From NCBI GenBank assembly GCA_002401855.1, contig NVUH01000038.1:1-32772 (forward strand): DNA of 32,772 nucleotides, read 5' to 3'. The stretch is from Hyphomicrobiales bacterium. Lineage in GTDB: Bacteria; Pseudomonadota; Alphaproteobacteria; Rhizobiales; OSC116. Positions 7,274 through 16,285 of the stretch are shown in pieces. Below the pieces are notes generated by a model, which ran no database searches, had not been told where the DNA came from, and worked only from the letters and a program-made list of their open reading frames with translations. Within the stretch, counting starts at the first letter, position 1; the number at the start of each line of letters is the position of its first letter. The position numbers were made by a program, and so were the translations under genes.

Positions 7274-7774
7274 ATGAAAATAGACCTAATTAATCAAGAA
7301 AGCTTCAGCATATCTGAGCTTAGCGCTACGTTTAACCTAACTTCACGCGCGCTGCGTTTTTATGAAACGAAAAAACTAATCGAACCCACACGTGTTGGTT
7401 CTAGACGCATTTATTCAAAGCGCGACAAAGCCCGTTTGGCTTTGGTTGTGCAAGGTAAAAATGTAGGCTTCTCACTCGATGAAATTAAAGAGATGCTTGA
7501 TCTTTATGACATTAGAGATGGCCAAGAAACTCAGATGAAAATCAGTTCAATTAAATTTAGGGCGCAAATCGTTAAATTAGTTGAGCAAAAAGCCCAAATC
7601 GAAATGGCCATTGCTGAATTGACCAAATTATGTGACCAAGTTGATGTGGTGGTTAGTGGCCAACCTAGCGATATGAAAATTACCGAAATTCTTAATGGTA
7701 AAAAAGTAACGCTGAATGCCAAAATTGATGCCCTAAATACGAAATCCCAACCTGCGGGAGCTGAAACCCATTAA
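7274..7774 (+). CDS. MerR-family transcriptional regulator of the beta-oxidation operon (LiuR-like)
   Basis: 166 residues from the ATG at 7274. The N-terminal winged helix-turn-helix is typical of MerR proteins: FSISELSATF (11-20), then SRALRFYETKKLI (24-36) and the wing RVGSRRIYSKRD (40-51). A dimerisation helix follows at about 85-125. There are no metal-binding cysteine pairs, so it is not a metal sensor; an acyl-CoA ligand is likely by analogy with LiuR. A longer reading frame starts at a TTG at 7208, but that would put the start codon inside the promoter and operator. The ATG at 7274 follows AAAAGAGA and is preferred. The gene ends 62 bases before the acyl-CoA dehydrogenase with no terminator, so all four genes are probably co-transcribed. 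Confidence 0.8.
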   Translation: MKIDLINQESFSISELSATFNLTSRALRFYETKKLIEPTRVGSRRIYSKRDKARLALVVQGKNVGFSLDEIKEMLDLYDIRDGQETQMKISSIKFRAQIVKLVEQKAQIEMAIAELTKLCDQVDVVVSGQPSDMKITEILNGKKVTLNAKIDALNTKSQPAGAETH

Positions 7775-7836
7775 ATAAATCAAACTCTAACCCCCTAAAG
7801 CTTATCACCAACAAAGCTAACTGAATCGGAGACAAT

Positions 7837-9627
7837 ATGCCTACCTATCATGCCCCTCTTGAGGATTCCTTATTTGTGCTGTTTGATTTATTAAAAATCG
7901 ACAGTGACAAATATGGCGATATTTTCTCTGATGTTGACCGTGATACAGTTAGCGCCATTGGCGAAGAATTTGGCAAGTTGATGACCGATGTTATCGCGCC
8001 GCTGAATATTTCAGGTGACCAACAAGGTTGCACTTTGGCCAATGGCACGGTGACCACGCCTGATGGTTATATTGATGCGTTTAACATGTTTAAAGACGGT
8101 GGGTGGACAGGCCTTGTTTGTGACCCTGAATATGGTGGCTCTGGGCTACCGACCACGATGGGCAACATTTTGAGCGAATATTTAATCTCGGCCAATATGG
8201 GTTTTGCCATGTATTTTGGCCTGACCATGGGCGCTTATGCGGCTATACACACTTGCGCGTCGGATGAGTTAAAAGCCAAATACTTGCCTAAAATGGTGGC
8301 TTGTGACTGGACTGGCACGATGAATTTAACTGAGCCGCATTGCGGTACGGATTTGGGACTTATTCGCACCAAAGCGGTTGATAATGGTGATGATAGTTTT
8401 GCCATTACGGGTACGAAAATCTTTATTTCAGCGGGTGATCATGACTTGGCTGAAAACATCATTCATTTGGTGTTGGCGCGCACTGATGACATGCCTGAGG
8501 GTGTGAAAGGCCTGTCGTTATTCTTGGTGCCAAAAATAAACGTTAAAGACGATGGCACATTGGGTGACCCTAACCATGTTTCGGTTGGTTCGATCGAAGA
8601 AAAAATGGGCATTCACAGCAATTCGACCTGTGTGATGAATTTTGATGGCTCACAAGGTTATTTGATTGGCGAAAAAGGCAATGGACTTAAAAATATGTTC
8701 ATTATGATGAATGAAGCGCGGTTGGGCGTGGGCATTCAAGGCTTGGCCATGTCGGAAGTGGCGTTTCAAAATGCGCGGGAATATGCGCTTGATCGCCGCC
8801 AAGGTAAGGCAGCCACTGGCCAAAAAGATGAAGGTGAAGTGGCTGACCGTATCATTCATCATGCCAATATAAAAAGCCAATTAATGAGCATGCGGTGTTT
8901 TAATGAAGCGTCGCGTGCGTTAGTGGGTGAAATTTCTGTATTAACAGATGTAATCCATTACGGTAAGGATGATGACAAAGTTAAAGAAGCGGCGAAAGAT
9001 CGCATCAATTTGCTGACCCCGATTGTGAAAGGCTTTTTGACTGACAAAGGGTTTGACAATGCGGTTGTGGCGCAGCAAATATTTGGTGGTCATGGTTATA
9101 TTACCGAGCATGGTATGGAACAATTTGTGCGTGATGCGCGCATCGCTATGTTATATGAGGGTACTAATGACATTCAGGCGCTTGACTTAATTTCGCGTAA
9201 ATTGCCTGCCAAGCATGGCCAAACTGTGATGGCTTATTTGCAAGATATTGGCGGGTTTATTGAAGCCAACCAAGAGAATGAAGAGCTTAAAGACATTGTT
9301 GCGGCGTTGCAGAAATCTGCCGAGGCGTTGCAAGGCGCGCTTGGTTATTTGATGGAACATGGGCAGAAAAACCCCGATAATGCGGTGGCTGCGGCGCATG
9401 ATTTTATGCATTTAATGGGGACAGTGACGTTTGGGCATATTTGGGCCAAAATGGCACTTGTGGCGCAAGAGAAATTGGCAGATGATGCAGATAATGATTT
9501 TTATAAATCGAAAATTATTTTGGCTAAATATTATGCCAATAAACATTTGCCTGAAGCTAAAGGATTTCAGGTTAAAATAATGTCGGGTGCAGATGTGATT
9601 ACCGCCATGCCGTTGGAACTGATTTAA
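7837..9627 (+). CDS. Acyl-CoA dehydrogenase, long form (DmdC/FadE-like)
   Basis: 596 residues; an FAD enzyme that introduces the 2,3-double bond into acyl-CoA, the first step of beta-oxidation. Visible features are the FAD/substrate-binding segment MNLTEPHCGTDLG (~163-175), GTKIFISAGDHD and, at the active site, MLYEGTNDIQALD with the probable catalytic base Glu441. A C-terminal extension of about 130 residues places it in the ~600-residue subgroup often annotated as 3-methylmercaptopropionyl-CoA dehydrogenase (DmdC). The neighbours are thiolase and FadB, not DMSP genes, so a general or short/branched-chain fatty acyl-CoA substrate is more likely. The start follows a good ribosome binding site (CGGAGA, spacing 6). 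First structural gene of the operon. Confidence 0.88.
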   Translation: MPTYHAPLEDSLFVLFDLLKIDSDKYGDIFSDVDRDTVSAIGEEFGKLMTDVIAPLNISGDQQGCTLANGTVTTPDGYIDAFNMFKDGGWTGLVCDPEYGGSGLPTTMGNILSEYLISANMGFAMYFGLTMGAYAAIHTCASDELKAKYLPKMVACDWTGTMNLTEPHCGTDLGLIRTKAVDNGDDSFAITGTKIFISAGDHDLAENIIHLVLARTDDMPEGVKGLSLFLVPKINVKDDGTLGDPNHVSVGSIEEKMGIHSNSTCVMNFDGSQGYLIGEKGNGLKNMFIMMNEARLGVGIQGLAMSEVAFQNAREYALDRRQGKAATGQKDEGEVADRIIHHANIKSQLMSMRCFNEASRALVGEISVLTDVIHYGKDDDKVKEAAKDRINLLTPIVKGFLTDKGFDNAVVAQQIFGGHGYITEHGMEQFVRDARIAMLYEGTNDIQALDLISRKLPAKHGQTVMAYLQDIGGFIEANQENEELKDIVAALQKSAEALQGALGYLMEHGQKNPDNAVAAAHDFMHLMGTVTFGHIWAKMALVAQEKLADDADNDFYKSKIILAKYYANKHLPEAKGFQVKIMSGADVITAMPLELI

Positions 9628-9649
9628 ATAAACATAAGAGGGAAATATT

Positions 9650-10858
9650 ATGACTGAATGTTATATTTATGACCATGTGCGCACACCGCGCGGCCGTGGC
9701 AAAAAAGATGGCAGTTTGCATGAAGTGACGGCTCTAGAGCTGGGCGCAACTGTATTGCGCGCGCTGCGTGACCGTAATGGTTTGGACACATCTTTAGTAG
9801 ATGATGTGGTGTTTGGCTGTGTTGACCCTGTGGGTGAAGCGGGTGGTGACATTACGCGGGCTGCGGTGCTAACGGCGGGTTATGCCGAAAGTGTTGGCGG
9901 GATTCAGATTAACCGTTTTTGTGCTTCTGGTTTGGACGCGATGAATTTTGCGGCGGCGCAAGTGATGGCGGGTATGCATGACATGACCATTGGCGGCGGT
10001 GTGGAAGCGATGAGCCGTTTGGGTATTTTTTCATCTGGTGGGGCGTGGCCAATTGACCCTTCGATTGCCCTGCCCTCTTATTTTGTGCCGCAAGGCATTA
10101 GTGCAGATTTGATTGCCACAAAATATGGGTATAGCCGCACGCAATGCGACGAGCTGGCGGTTGAAAGCCAGAAACGGGCTAAAAAGGCTTGGGATGGTGG
10201 TTATTTTAAGAATTCCATCGCGCCTGTGATTGATATTAATGGGTTGACGATTTTGGAAACTGATGAGCATATGCGGCCTGACGCGACGCTTGAATCTATT
10301 GGGCAGCTTAACCCGGCCTTTATTCAGCCTGGTGAAATGGGTGGATTTAATGCTGTGGCCACGCAAAAATACCCCGAAATTGAGCGGATAAACCATATAC
10401 ATCATGCGGGCAATAGCTCGGGTATTGTTGATGGTGCGGCGGGTATTTTATTGGGCAATAAAGAGGCTGGTAAAAAGGCTGGTTTGAAGCCACGGGCGAA
10501 GATTCGCACTTTTGCTAATATTGGTACGGAGCCATGTATTATGCTGACGGGGCCTTCCATTGTGTCTGAAAAAGTGTTGAAAAAAGCTGGTATGAAAGCT
10601 TCGGATATTGATCTGTTTGAGATTAATGAGGCGTTTGCTTCGGTTGTTTTGCATGCGGTTGATCAGCTGAAGATTGATCATGACAAGGTGAATGTTAACG
10701 GCGGGGCGATTGCTATGGGGCATCCATTGGGTGCAACGGGCGCTATGCTGGTTGGTACGGTGCTTGATGAGCTTGAGCGGCGCGATTTAAACACCGCGTT
10801 GATTACACTTTGCATTGGTGCTGGCATGGGCACAGCTACAATTATTGAACGGGTTTAA
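9650..10858 (+). CDS. fadA: Acetyl-CoA C-acyltransferase (thiolase)
   Basis: 402 residues, thiolase family. It cleaves 3-ketoacyl-CoA with CoA to give acetyl-CoA and a shortened acyl-CoA. All catalytic motifs are present: nucleophilic Cys91 in [19 protein letters not shown] near 325, His358 in [14 protein letters not shown] and Cys388 in CIGAGMG. The length is normal for the family. It lies 22 bases behind the dehydrogenase with an AGAGGGAA ribosome binding site, and 15 bases before fadB. The operon order dehydrogenase-thiolase-FadB is common in alphaproteobacteria. The degradative rather than biosynthetic role is inferred from context. Confidence 0.9.
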   Translation: MTECYIYDHVRTPRGRGKKDGSLHEVTALELGATVLRALRDRNGLDTSLVDDVVFGCVDPVGEAGGDITRAAVLTAGYAESVGGIQINRFCASGLDAMNFAAAQVMAGMHDMTIGGGVEAMSRLGIFSSGGAWPIDPSIALPSYFVPQGISADLIATKYGYSRTQCDELAVESQKRAKKAWDGGYFKNSIAPVIDINGLTILETDEHMRPDATLESIGQLNPAFIQPGEMGGFNAVATQKYPEIERINHIHHAGNSSGIVDGAAGILLGNKEAGKKAGLKPRAKIRTFANIGTEPCIMLTGPSIVSEKVLKKAGMKASDIDLFEINEAFASVVLHAVDQLKIDHDKVNVNGGAIAMGHPLGATGAMLVGTVLDELERRDLNTALITLCIGAGMGTATIIERV

Positions 10859-10873
10859 GGGGAGAAACAAAAA

Positions 10874-13024
10874 ATGAAATTAACTGATTTTACCTTTGAA
10901 ATTGATGAAGACGGCATTGCCATCATCACATGGGACAGAGCTGATAAAAGCATGAATGTGATGAGTGAAGAGGGTTTTGCTGACCTGATTGCCTTTATTG
11001 CTGAAATAAAAACCAATGACAAAGTGTTGGGCGCGATTATCACCTCTGGCAAAGATAGTTTTTGCGCAGGTGCGGACATTAATATGTTTGACCAGATTAT
11101 GCATGATGGGCCGAACGTGGCTGAACAAATGGAGCTGGCGAGTAAATTCTCCTACACATTGCGGGATTTAGAGACTTGCGGCAAACCTATTGTGTGTGCC
11201 ATGACGGGCACGACATTGGGCGGCGGGTTTGAGATTGCTTTGGCATCGCATTACCGCATTGCGGCTGAAAATGACGGCGCCAAATATGGCCTGCCTGAAG
11301 TGCGCATTGGCATTTTACCTGGTGGTGGTGGTACGCAAAGATTGCCACGGTTGATTGGAGCGCAAGAGGCCTTGGGCATGATGCTGACGGGGCGGTTGAT
11401 TGATGCTAAATCGGCGCTTAAGCTTGGTATTTTGCACGAAATTGTACCAGCTGATGAATTGGTGGCGACGGCCAAAAAACGTATATTTGAGCGTAAGGTT
11501 TTGCCTGCGCCTTGGGATCAAAAAGGTTATCGCATTCCGGGTGGGCAGGTTTATTCTAAGGGTGGGATGATGGTATTTCCGCCTGCTAATGCTTTATATC
11601 GCAAATCTACTTATGACAATTACCCCGGTGCGCGCAACATTATGAAATGCGTGTATGAAGGTTTGATGGTGGATATTGACACGGGTTTGCGCATTGAGGC
11701 GCGGTATTTTACCAACCTATTGCGCACCAAAGAAGCCAAGCATATGATCCGCTCGATCTTTATTTCTATGCAAGAGCTGAATAAAGGTTTGCGCCGCCCT
11801 GAAGGTGTGGCGAAATCTGATATTAAAAAGATTGCGGTGATTGGTGCTGGGTTGATGGGCGCGGGCATTACTTATGTTTCTGCCAAGGCTGGTATTGATG
11901 TGGTTTTGATTGACCGCGACATGGCAGCGGCTGAAAAAGGCAAGGAATATAGCGCTAAGATATTGTCTAAATTGGTATCTAAAGGCCGCATGAAAGGCGC
12001 AGCGCGGGATGCGATTTTAGCGCATATTGTGCCTGCTGATGGTTATGACGGTTTAAAAGATGTTGATTTGGTGATTGAGGCGGTGTTTGAAGACCCGAAA
12101 ATTAAAGCCGATGTGGTTAAAGCTTGTGAAGCTGTGATGCCTGAAGGTACGATTTTTGGCTCGAATACGTCTACCCTGCCGATTACGGGGCTGGCTGAAG
12201 CCAGTGCGAAGCCTGAGAATTTTGTGGGCATTCATTTCTTTTCGCCTGTCGATAAGATGATGTTGGTGGAAGTGATTAAGGGCGACAAAACGGGGGATGT
12301 AGCCATTGCACGTGCTTTGGATTATGTGGCTGCGATTAAGAAAACGCCGATTGTTGTTAATGATTCACGCGGTTTTTATACATCGCGCGTGGTGGGCACT
12401 TATGTGGCCGAAGCCTTGCATATGCTTGAAGAAGGCGTGCCGCCGATTATGATTGAAAATGCTGGGCGTGCGGCTGGGATGCCTGTTGGGCCGCTGGTTT
12501 TGGCTGATGAAGTTGGCTTGGATGTATCGTATAAAATTGCGGCGGCTGGTAAAGCTGCGATGGGCGATAAATATGTTGAAGGGCCGATTGATCGGTTGCT
12601 TGAAGAGATTGTGATTAAGCAAGGTCGGCATGGGCGTAAAAATGGCAAAGGGCTGTTTGATTATCCTGAAAAGGGTCGGAAACATATTTGGGCTGGTTTG
12701 CTTGAATTGCAGGATAAACATCTTGATCCATCTGAGGTGGACATGGAGGTTTTGGGGCAGCGTTTCTTGGCCATTCAGGCGCTTGAAACTGCTCGATGTT
12801 ATGAAGAGAATGTACTGACTGACGTGCGTGAAGCTGATGTTGGCGGGATATTGGGCTTTGGGTTTGCGCCGTTTACGGGGGGGCCGCTGTCTTATATCGA
12901 TATGGTTGGTGCGGCTGATTTTGTGAAGCGGATTAAGGGTTTTGCTACGGATTATGGGGATCGGTTTAAACCGACTAAGGGGTTGAATGAAATGGCTAAG
13001 ACGGGCGGGATGTTTTATGAGTGA
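10874..13024 (+). CDS. fadB: Fatty acid oxidation multifunctional protein: enoyl-CoA hydratase / 3-hydroxyacyl-CoA dehydrogenase
   Basis: 716 residues. The N-terminal crotonase domain (~1-190) has the oxyanion-hole segment SFCAGADINMF (62-72) and hydratase glutamates at Glu120 (GGGFEIAL) and Glu142 (GLPEVRIG). After a linker, a Rossmann fold begins at ~319 (IAVIGAGLMGAG). The dehydrogenase active site follows, with His454 in IHFFSPVDKM, and then two C-terminal 3HCDH domains (for example NDSRGFYTSRV and GRKNGKGLFDYP). It hydrates enoyl-CoA and oxidises the product with NAD+, passing it to the thiolase encoded just upstream. Ribosome binding site GGGGAGAAA. Last gene of the operon; no strong terminator is seen behind it. 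Confidence 0.92.
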   Translation: MKLTDFTFEIDEDGIAIITWDRADKSMNVMSEEGFADLIAFIAEIKTNDKVLGAIITSGKDSFCAGADINMFDQIMHDGPNVAEQMELASKFSYTLRDLETCGKPIVCAMTGTTLGGGFEIALASHYRIAAENDGAKYGLPEVRIGILPGGGGTQRLPRLIGAQEALGMMLTGRLIDAKSALKLGILHEIVPADELVATAKKRIFERKVLPAPWDQKGYRIPGGQVYSKGGMMVFPPANALYRKSTYDNYPGARNIMKCVYEGLMVDIDTGLRIEARYFTNLLRTKEAKHMIRSIFISMQELNKGLRRPEGVAKSDIKKIAVIGAGLMGAGITYVSAKAGIDVVLIDRDMAAAEKGKEYSAKILSKLVSKGRMKGAARDAILAHIVPADGYDGLKDVDLVIEAVFEDPKIKADVVKACEAVMPEGTIFGSNTSTLPITGLAEASAKPENFVGIHFFSPVDKMMLVEVIKGDKTGDVAIARALDYVAAIKKTPIVVNDSRGFYTSRVVGTYVAEALHMLEEGVPPIMIENAGRAAGMPVGPLVLADEVGLDVSYKIAAAGKAAMGDKYVEGPIDRLLEEIVIKQGRHGRKNGKGLFDYPEKGRKHIWAGLLELQDKHLDPSEVDMEVLGQRFLAIQALETARCYEENVLTDVREADVGGILGFGFAPFTGGPLSYIDMVGAADFVKRIKGFATDYGDRFKPTKGLNEMAKTGGMFYE

Positions 13025-13094
13025 GTGCTGACTTGTCTTGGCTGTAAAAGACAGTTGGCTGGTCGTTCAGGCTCTGGAAGTTTGCATTATGTTG

Positions 13095-13343
13095 GCACTG
13101 CGTGCGTTCGCTCCGCTCTCTAGCTAAGCCACTCAGCCGTTGGTCGGATGCGAATTCGGCACCCAACGTTAGCTCATTAAGCTTAGTGAGCTAGAGTTTG
13201 GTGAAGCTCTGCATATAGGTGCCAAATTATTTACTCATTGTGCCTTGCTTGGGAAAAGAGTCCGAAGCCTTTAGGCTGAGGCAAGCGCGACTGCGCGTCG
13301 CCATTAGGCGTGGCAAGAGAGCGGAGCGAACGCACGCTAGTGC
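13095..13343. repeat. 249-base element bounded by long inverted repeats (MITE-like)
   Basis: The left arm 13095-13124 and right arm 13313-13343 are inverted copies. A core of 22 bases is perfect (13100-13121 against 13316-13337, starting GCGTGCGTTCGCTCCGC on the left), flanked by further matches with a 1-base gap. Inside are a near-palindrome around AAGCTT (13171-13192) and an outer GGCACC/GGTGCC pair (13158-13163 and 13218-13223). No protein is encoded. Size and arms suggest a miniature inverted-repeat element or a large structured repeat. It lies where the N-terminal part of the following Lrp-type gene should be. No clear target-site duplication is visible. Confidence 0.6.
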
Positions 13344-13385
13344 TTATAGAGAGCAACGCGAACGATAAAAAGAGAGGCGAAGCCG

Positions 13386-13656
13386 ATGAGCTTGGTTAGG
13401 ACGACGTGGTTGGTGATTATTACTGTGGATTTGGAGCGTGATTTGCTTAAGGAGATTGATGAATTTAAACGCCGCGTGCGGGCAGAAAGCCAAGTCCAGC
13501 ATTGCTATTGTGTGGCGGGAGATTGTGATTGCCAAAGATATGAAAGATTATGAAGCCTTTACGCATCGGTTTTTCTTTAATGCCAGCAATGTCAGGCGGT
13601 TTCGCAGCTCAATTGTGGTGGCGCGGGAAAAAGTGACGAGTTATGTGCCGCTCTGA
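13386..13656 (+). pseudogene. Remnant of an Lrp/AsnC-family regulator (ligand-binding domain only, frameshifted)
   Basis: From 13386 one frame encodes a RAM/AsnC-type ligand-binding domain start (DLERDLLKEIDEFKRR, then QVQHCYCVAGDCD) and stops soon after. The next frame continues the domain without a gap in sense (VIAKDMKDYEAF, SNVRRFRSS, ending VTSYVPL) to the stop at 13654-13656. The usual GD.DYLL.VVA segment is shortened at the junction near 13510-13535, indicating a small deletion that shifted the frame, possibly between the short repeats GATTGT and GATTGC. The DNA-binding helix-turn-helix is missing; its place is taken by the inverted-repeat element. Both lesions make function unlikely. 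Confidence 0.7.
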
Positions 13657-13848
13657 CGGCAATCAAGTTGGTGTTAAGCTAAAGTTACAAGAGGGTAAAT
13701 TTTTGCTTATTTGACAGGCATTACTATTAAGGGTAATTAAGCAAAAAATCAAAAAAATGCATTTATTTCAATTTCATCTTGTTTCAGAAACAAAATGGGT
13801 GCTAAATAAAAACCACGCCAAGTGAAAATCTAACTCGAGGAAATATCT
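13657..13848. promoter_or_regulatory. Intergenic region upstream of tauE with a long hairpin and a possible -35 box
   Basis: Perfect 10-base arms TTTTTGCTTA (13700-13709) and TAAGCAAAAA (13738-13747) enclose an inner ATTAC/GTAAT pair and a TTGACA hexamer (13711-13716). The best -10 at the right distance is poor, so the promoter call is weak. The hairpin may end transcription from the left or bind a regulator of the sulfur exporter. Confidence 0.35.
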
Positions 13849-14778
13849 ATGCATATATATCTGCCGATTGCAGAAATTAGCGTGAATATTTTTCTTTTGC
13901 TGGCCATTGGTGGCGGCATTGGGTTTTTGTCTGGCTTATTTGGGGTTGGGGGTGGTTTTTTGCTCACTCCCTTGCTTATTTTTACGGGCATTCCGCCCGC
14001 TGTGGCTGTGGCCACTGGCGCTAACCAAATTGTTGCCTCTTCGCTGTCGGGTGTGATGGCGCATTTTAGGCGTAAAACTGTTGATATAAAAATGGGTTTG
14101 GTGCTGCTCTCTGGTGGTATTGTTGGCTCATTTTTAGGCGTTGGGTTGTTTAACTGGCTTAAAAGTGTTGGGCAAGTTGACCTGCTTATAACTATTTCTT
14201 ATGTGGTATTTTTGGGCATTATCGGCAGTTTAATGCTGGCTGAAAGTTTGCGGGCTATATGGCGGTTGCGCAATGGCACCGCCCCACCACGGCGGCGGCC
14301 AGGCTCGCATAATTGGGTACATAAAATGCCGTTGAAAATGCGGTTTCGTGCCTCGCATTTATACATTAGTGCCATTCCGCCGATTATTATTGGCATGTTG
14401 GTTGGGGTGTTGGCGTCTATTATGGGTGTTGGTGGTGGGTTTATTATGGTGCCTGCGATGATTTATATTTTAAAAATGCCAACCAATGTGGTGGTCGGTA
14501 CATCATTGTTTCAGATTATGTTTGTGACCGCTTTAGTGACGATTTTGCATAGTGGGCAAAACCAAACTGTTGATGTTGTATTGGCCACCATCTCACTGGT
14601 TGGTGGGGTGATTGGCGCGCAATTTGGTGTGCGGTTTAGCCAAAGATTAAGACCCGAATTATTACGGGCGTTATTGGCGGGCATGGTGATGTTGGTGTGC
14701 CTTAAATTGGGGTTTGATTTAGTGTTACAGCCCGAAGAATTGTTCCAACTCATGCCACTTAACATGACCAGCGAATAG
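13849..14778 (+). CDS. TauE/SafE-family inner-membrane exporter (sulfite/organosulfonate type)
   Basis: 309 residues with about eight hydrophobic segments. Two related halves each begin with a glycine-rich motif: GFLSGLFGVGGGFLLTP (~24-40) and GVLASIMGVGGGFIMVP (~186-202), the signature of the TauE/SafE family. A basic cytoplasmic loop (RRRPG) separates the halves. Family members move sulfite, sulfoacetate or related anions across the inner membrane; the substrate here is not decided by sequence. The start follows GAGGAAAT, a strong ribosome binding site. The gene stops 8 bases before the TIGR02186 gene, a pairing typical of Rhizobiales. Confidence 0.85.
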   Translation: MHIYLPIAEISVNIFLLLAIGGGIGFLSGLFGVGGGFLLTPLLIFTGIPPAVAVATGANQIVASSLSGVMAHFRRKTVDIKMGLVLLSGGIVGSFLGVGLFNWLKSVGQVDLLITISYVVFLGIIGSLMLAESLRAIWRLRNGTAPPRRRPGSHNWVHKMPLKMRFRASHLYISAIPPIIIGMLVGVLASIMGVGGGFIMVPAMIYILKMPTNVVVGTSLFQIMFVTALVTILHSGQNQTVDVVLATISLVGGVIGAQFGVRFSQRLRPELLRALLAGMVMLVCLKLGFDLVLQPEELFQLMPLNMTSE

Positions 14779-14786
14779 GGGGATTT

Positions 14787-15560
14787 ATGTCATTAATATT
14801 TAAATTATTCCTCAGTATATTGCTATTTGTTGGCACATTGAGCGTGGCGAAAGCCGACTTAGTGACTGACCTATCTAAACGCCGTATTGACATTAACTCG
14901 ACCTTTACTGGCGCGAGCTTGTTGCTGTTTGGCACCTTTACCGAAGCGTTTGACTATGACCCTAAGCTTCATGACATTGTGATTACGGTTAAAGGCCCTA
15001 ATAAGCCGATGATATTGCGCAAAAAGGCCAAAAAAGGCGGGATTTGGATTAACTATTTTCGCGAAGAATATATGGAAATTCCGTCTTATTACTCGGTATT
15101 GAGCAGCCGCCCGCTTGAAGATATTTCTGACAAGCCTACCCTTGGTAAATATGGACTTGGCACAAATTTTTTGTTTTTTAACCCGAATTTAAACCGCCAA
15201 AGACTGCCTGATGAAAAGGCGTGGTTAGATTTTAGAAACGCAGCTGTGCGGCTTAAAAAGCAAGAAAAATTATATATCGATCAGCCCAATGGAGTGAAAT
15301 TTGTTGGCAATGGTCTGTTTCGGGCCAATGTTGATTTTCCGGCCAATGTTGATGTGGGTAAATATGAGGTGAGTGCTTATTTATTCCGCGATGGCAACAT
15401 GATTTTTGAAGAACATTCGCCGATTACCATGAGCAAGTTTGGCTTTAGCAACCAACTTACGCAATTTGCACATAATTATCCGTGGACACATGGTTTTGCT
15501 GCGGTATTATTTGCGTTATTTTCGGGCTGGTTGGCGGCCGTTGTGTTTAAACGCAAATAG
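14787..15560 (+). CDS. TIGR02186-family membrane-anchored protein (partner of TauE/SafE)
   Basis: 257 residues. It begins with a signal peptide (hydrophobic core FLSILLFVGTL, probable cleavage after SVAKA at ~23), followed by a beta-rich extracytoplasmic domain and a C-terminal membrane helix at ~238-254 (VLFALFSGWLAAVVF) ending in KRK. This matches the alphaproteobacterial TIGR02186 family, found almost always next to a TauE/SafE exporter. Its function is not established; an accessory periplasmic role in export is inferred from the coupling. The start follows AGGGGGATTT, and the gene is in an operon with the exporter. Confidence 0.8.
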   Translation: MSLIFKLFLSILLFVGTLSVAKADLVTDLSKRRIDINSTFTGASLLLFGTFTEAFDYDPKLHDIVITVKGPNKPMILRKKAKKGGIWINYFREEYMEIPSYYSVLSSRPLEDISDKPTLGKYGLGTNFLFFNPNLNRQRLPDEKAWLDFRNAAVRLKKQEKLYIDQPNGVKFVGNGLFRANVDFPANVDVGKYEVSAYLFRDGNMIFEEHSPITMSKFGFSNQLTQFAHNYPWTHGFAAVLFALFSGWLAAVVFKRK

Positions 15561-15646
15561 GCGGTCATTGGCTTATTTTTATCACATATATATTTCATAG
15601 TTTTTCTATTTGGCTATAGTTAGACTTGTTCAGCATCGGAGAAAAT

Positions 15647-16285
15647 ATGAAACTGATTATTGGCAATCAAAATTATTCAACTTGGTCATTGCGGCCTTGG
15701 TTATTGCTCAGTGCTTTTGAGCTGAAATTTAACGATCAGCTCGTGTCATTGCTTGGTGCTGGTGCCAGCGCGCGGTTGGCGACGTTTTCTGACGCAAAAA
15801 AGGTGCCAGTATTGATTGATGAAGGGGTGGCGATATGGGATACATTGGCGATTTGCGAATATATATCGGAAAATTATATAGATGGCAAAGGGTGGCCAGC
15901 CGAAAAAATGCAACGGGCTTTGGCGCGTTCGTTGACCGCCGAGATGCATTCGAGTTTTGCCAGTATTCGCAATGAGATGCCGATGAATATCAGCGCCCGT
16001 AGGCGCGTTGATTTATCTGATTTGGCAAAAGCTGAAATTACTTATATAGGTGGCATTTGGACCAAGCATTTAGATGATGCATTTTTATTTGGTGATTATG
16101 GCATTGTCGATTGTTTTTTTACGCCTGTGGCTTCGCGGTTTAAAACTTATGGTGTAGAATTATCACCATTGGCGCAGGCTTATGCGGATCGACTACTCGC
16201 CCACCCTGCCATGCAAAAATGGACAGCAGCAGCGTTATTGGAGACGGAGATATTGCCGCTGGCTGAAGTGGGAGTTGAGGTTTAG
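15647..16285 (+). CDS. Glutathione S-transferase family protein
   Basis: 212 residues from the ATG at 15647, preceded by CGGAGAAA. A longer frame from 15626 lacks a ribosome binding site. The N-terminal thioredoxin-like domain begins MKLIIGNQNYSTWSLRPW, with a serine-rich catalytic loop at 11-14. It continues through the cis-proline/glutathione-binding segment KKVPVLID to the IWDTLAICEYI helix. The C-terminal half is the all-helical GST domain. It conjugates or reduces substrates with glutathione; the substrate is unknown. Its stop codon overlaps the stop of the convergent DUF2093 gene (TTAG at 16282-16285). Confidence 0.85.
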   Translation: MKLIIGNQNYSTWSLRPWLLLSAFELKFNDQLVSLLGAGASARLATFSDAKKVPVLIDEGVAIWDTLAICEYISENYIDGKGWPAEKMQRALARSLTAEMHSSFASIRNEMPMNISARRRVDLSDLAKAEITYIGGIWTKHLDDAFLFGDYGIVDCFFTPVASRFKTYGVELSPLAQAYADRLLAHPAMQKWTAAALLETEILPLAEVGVEV

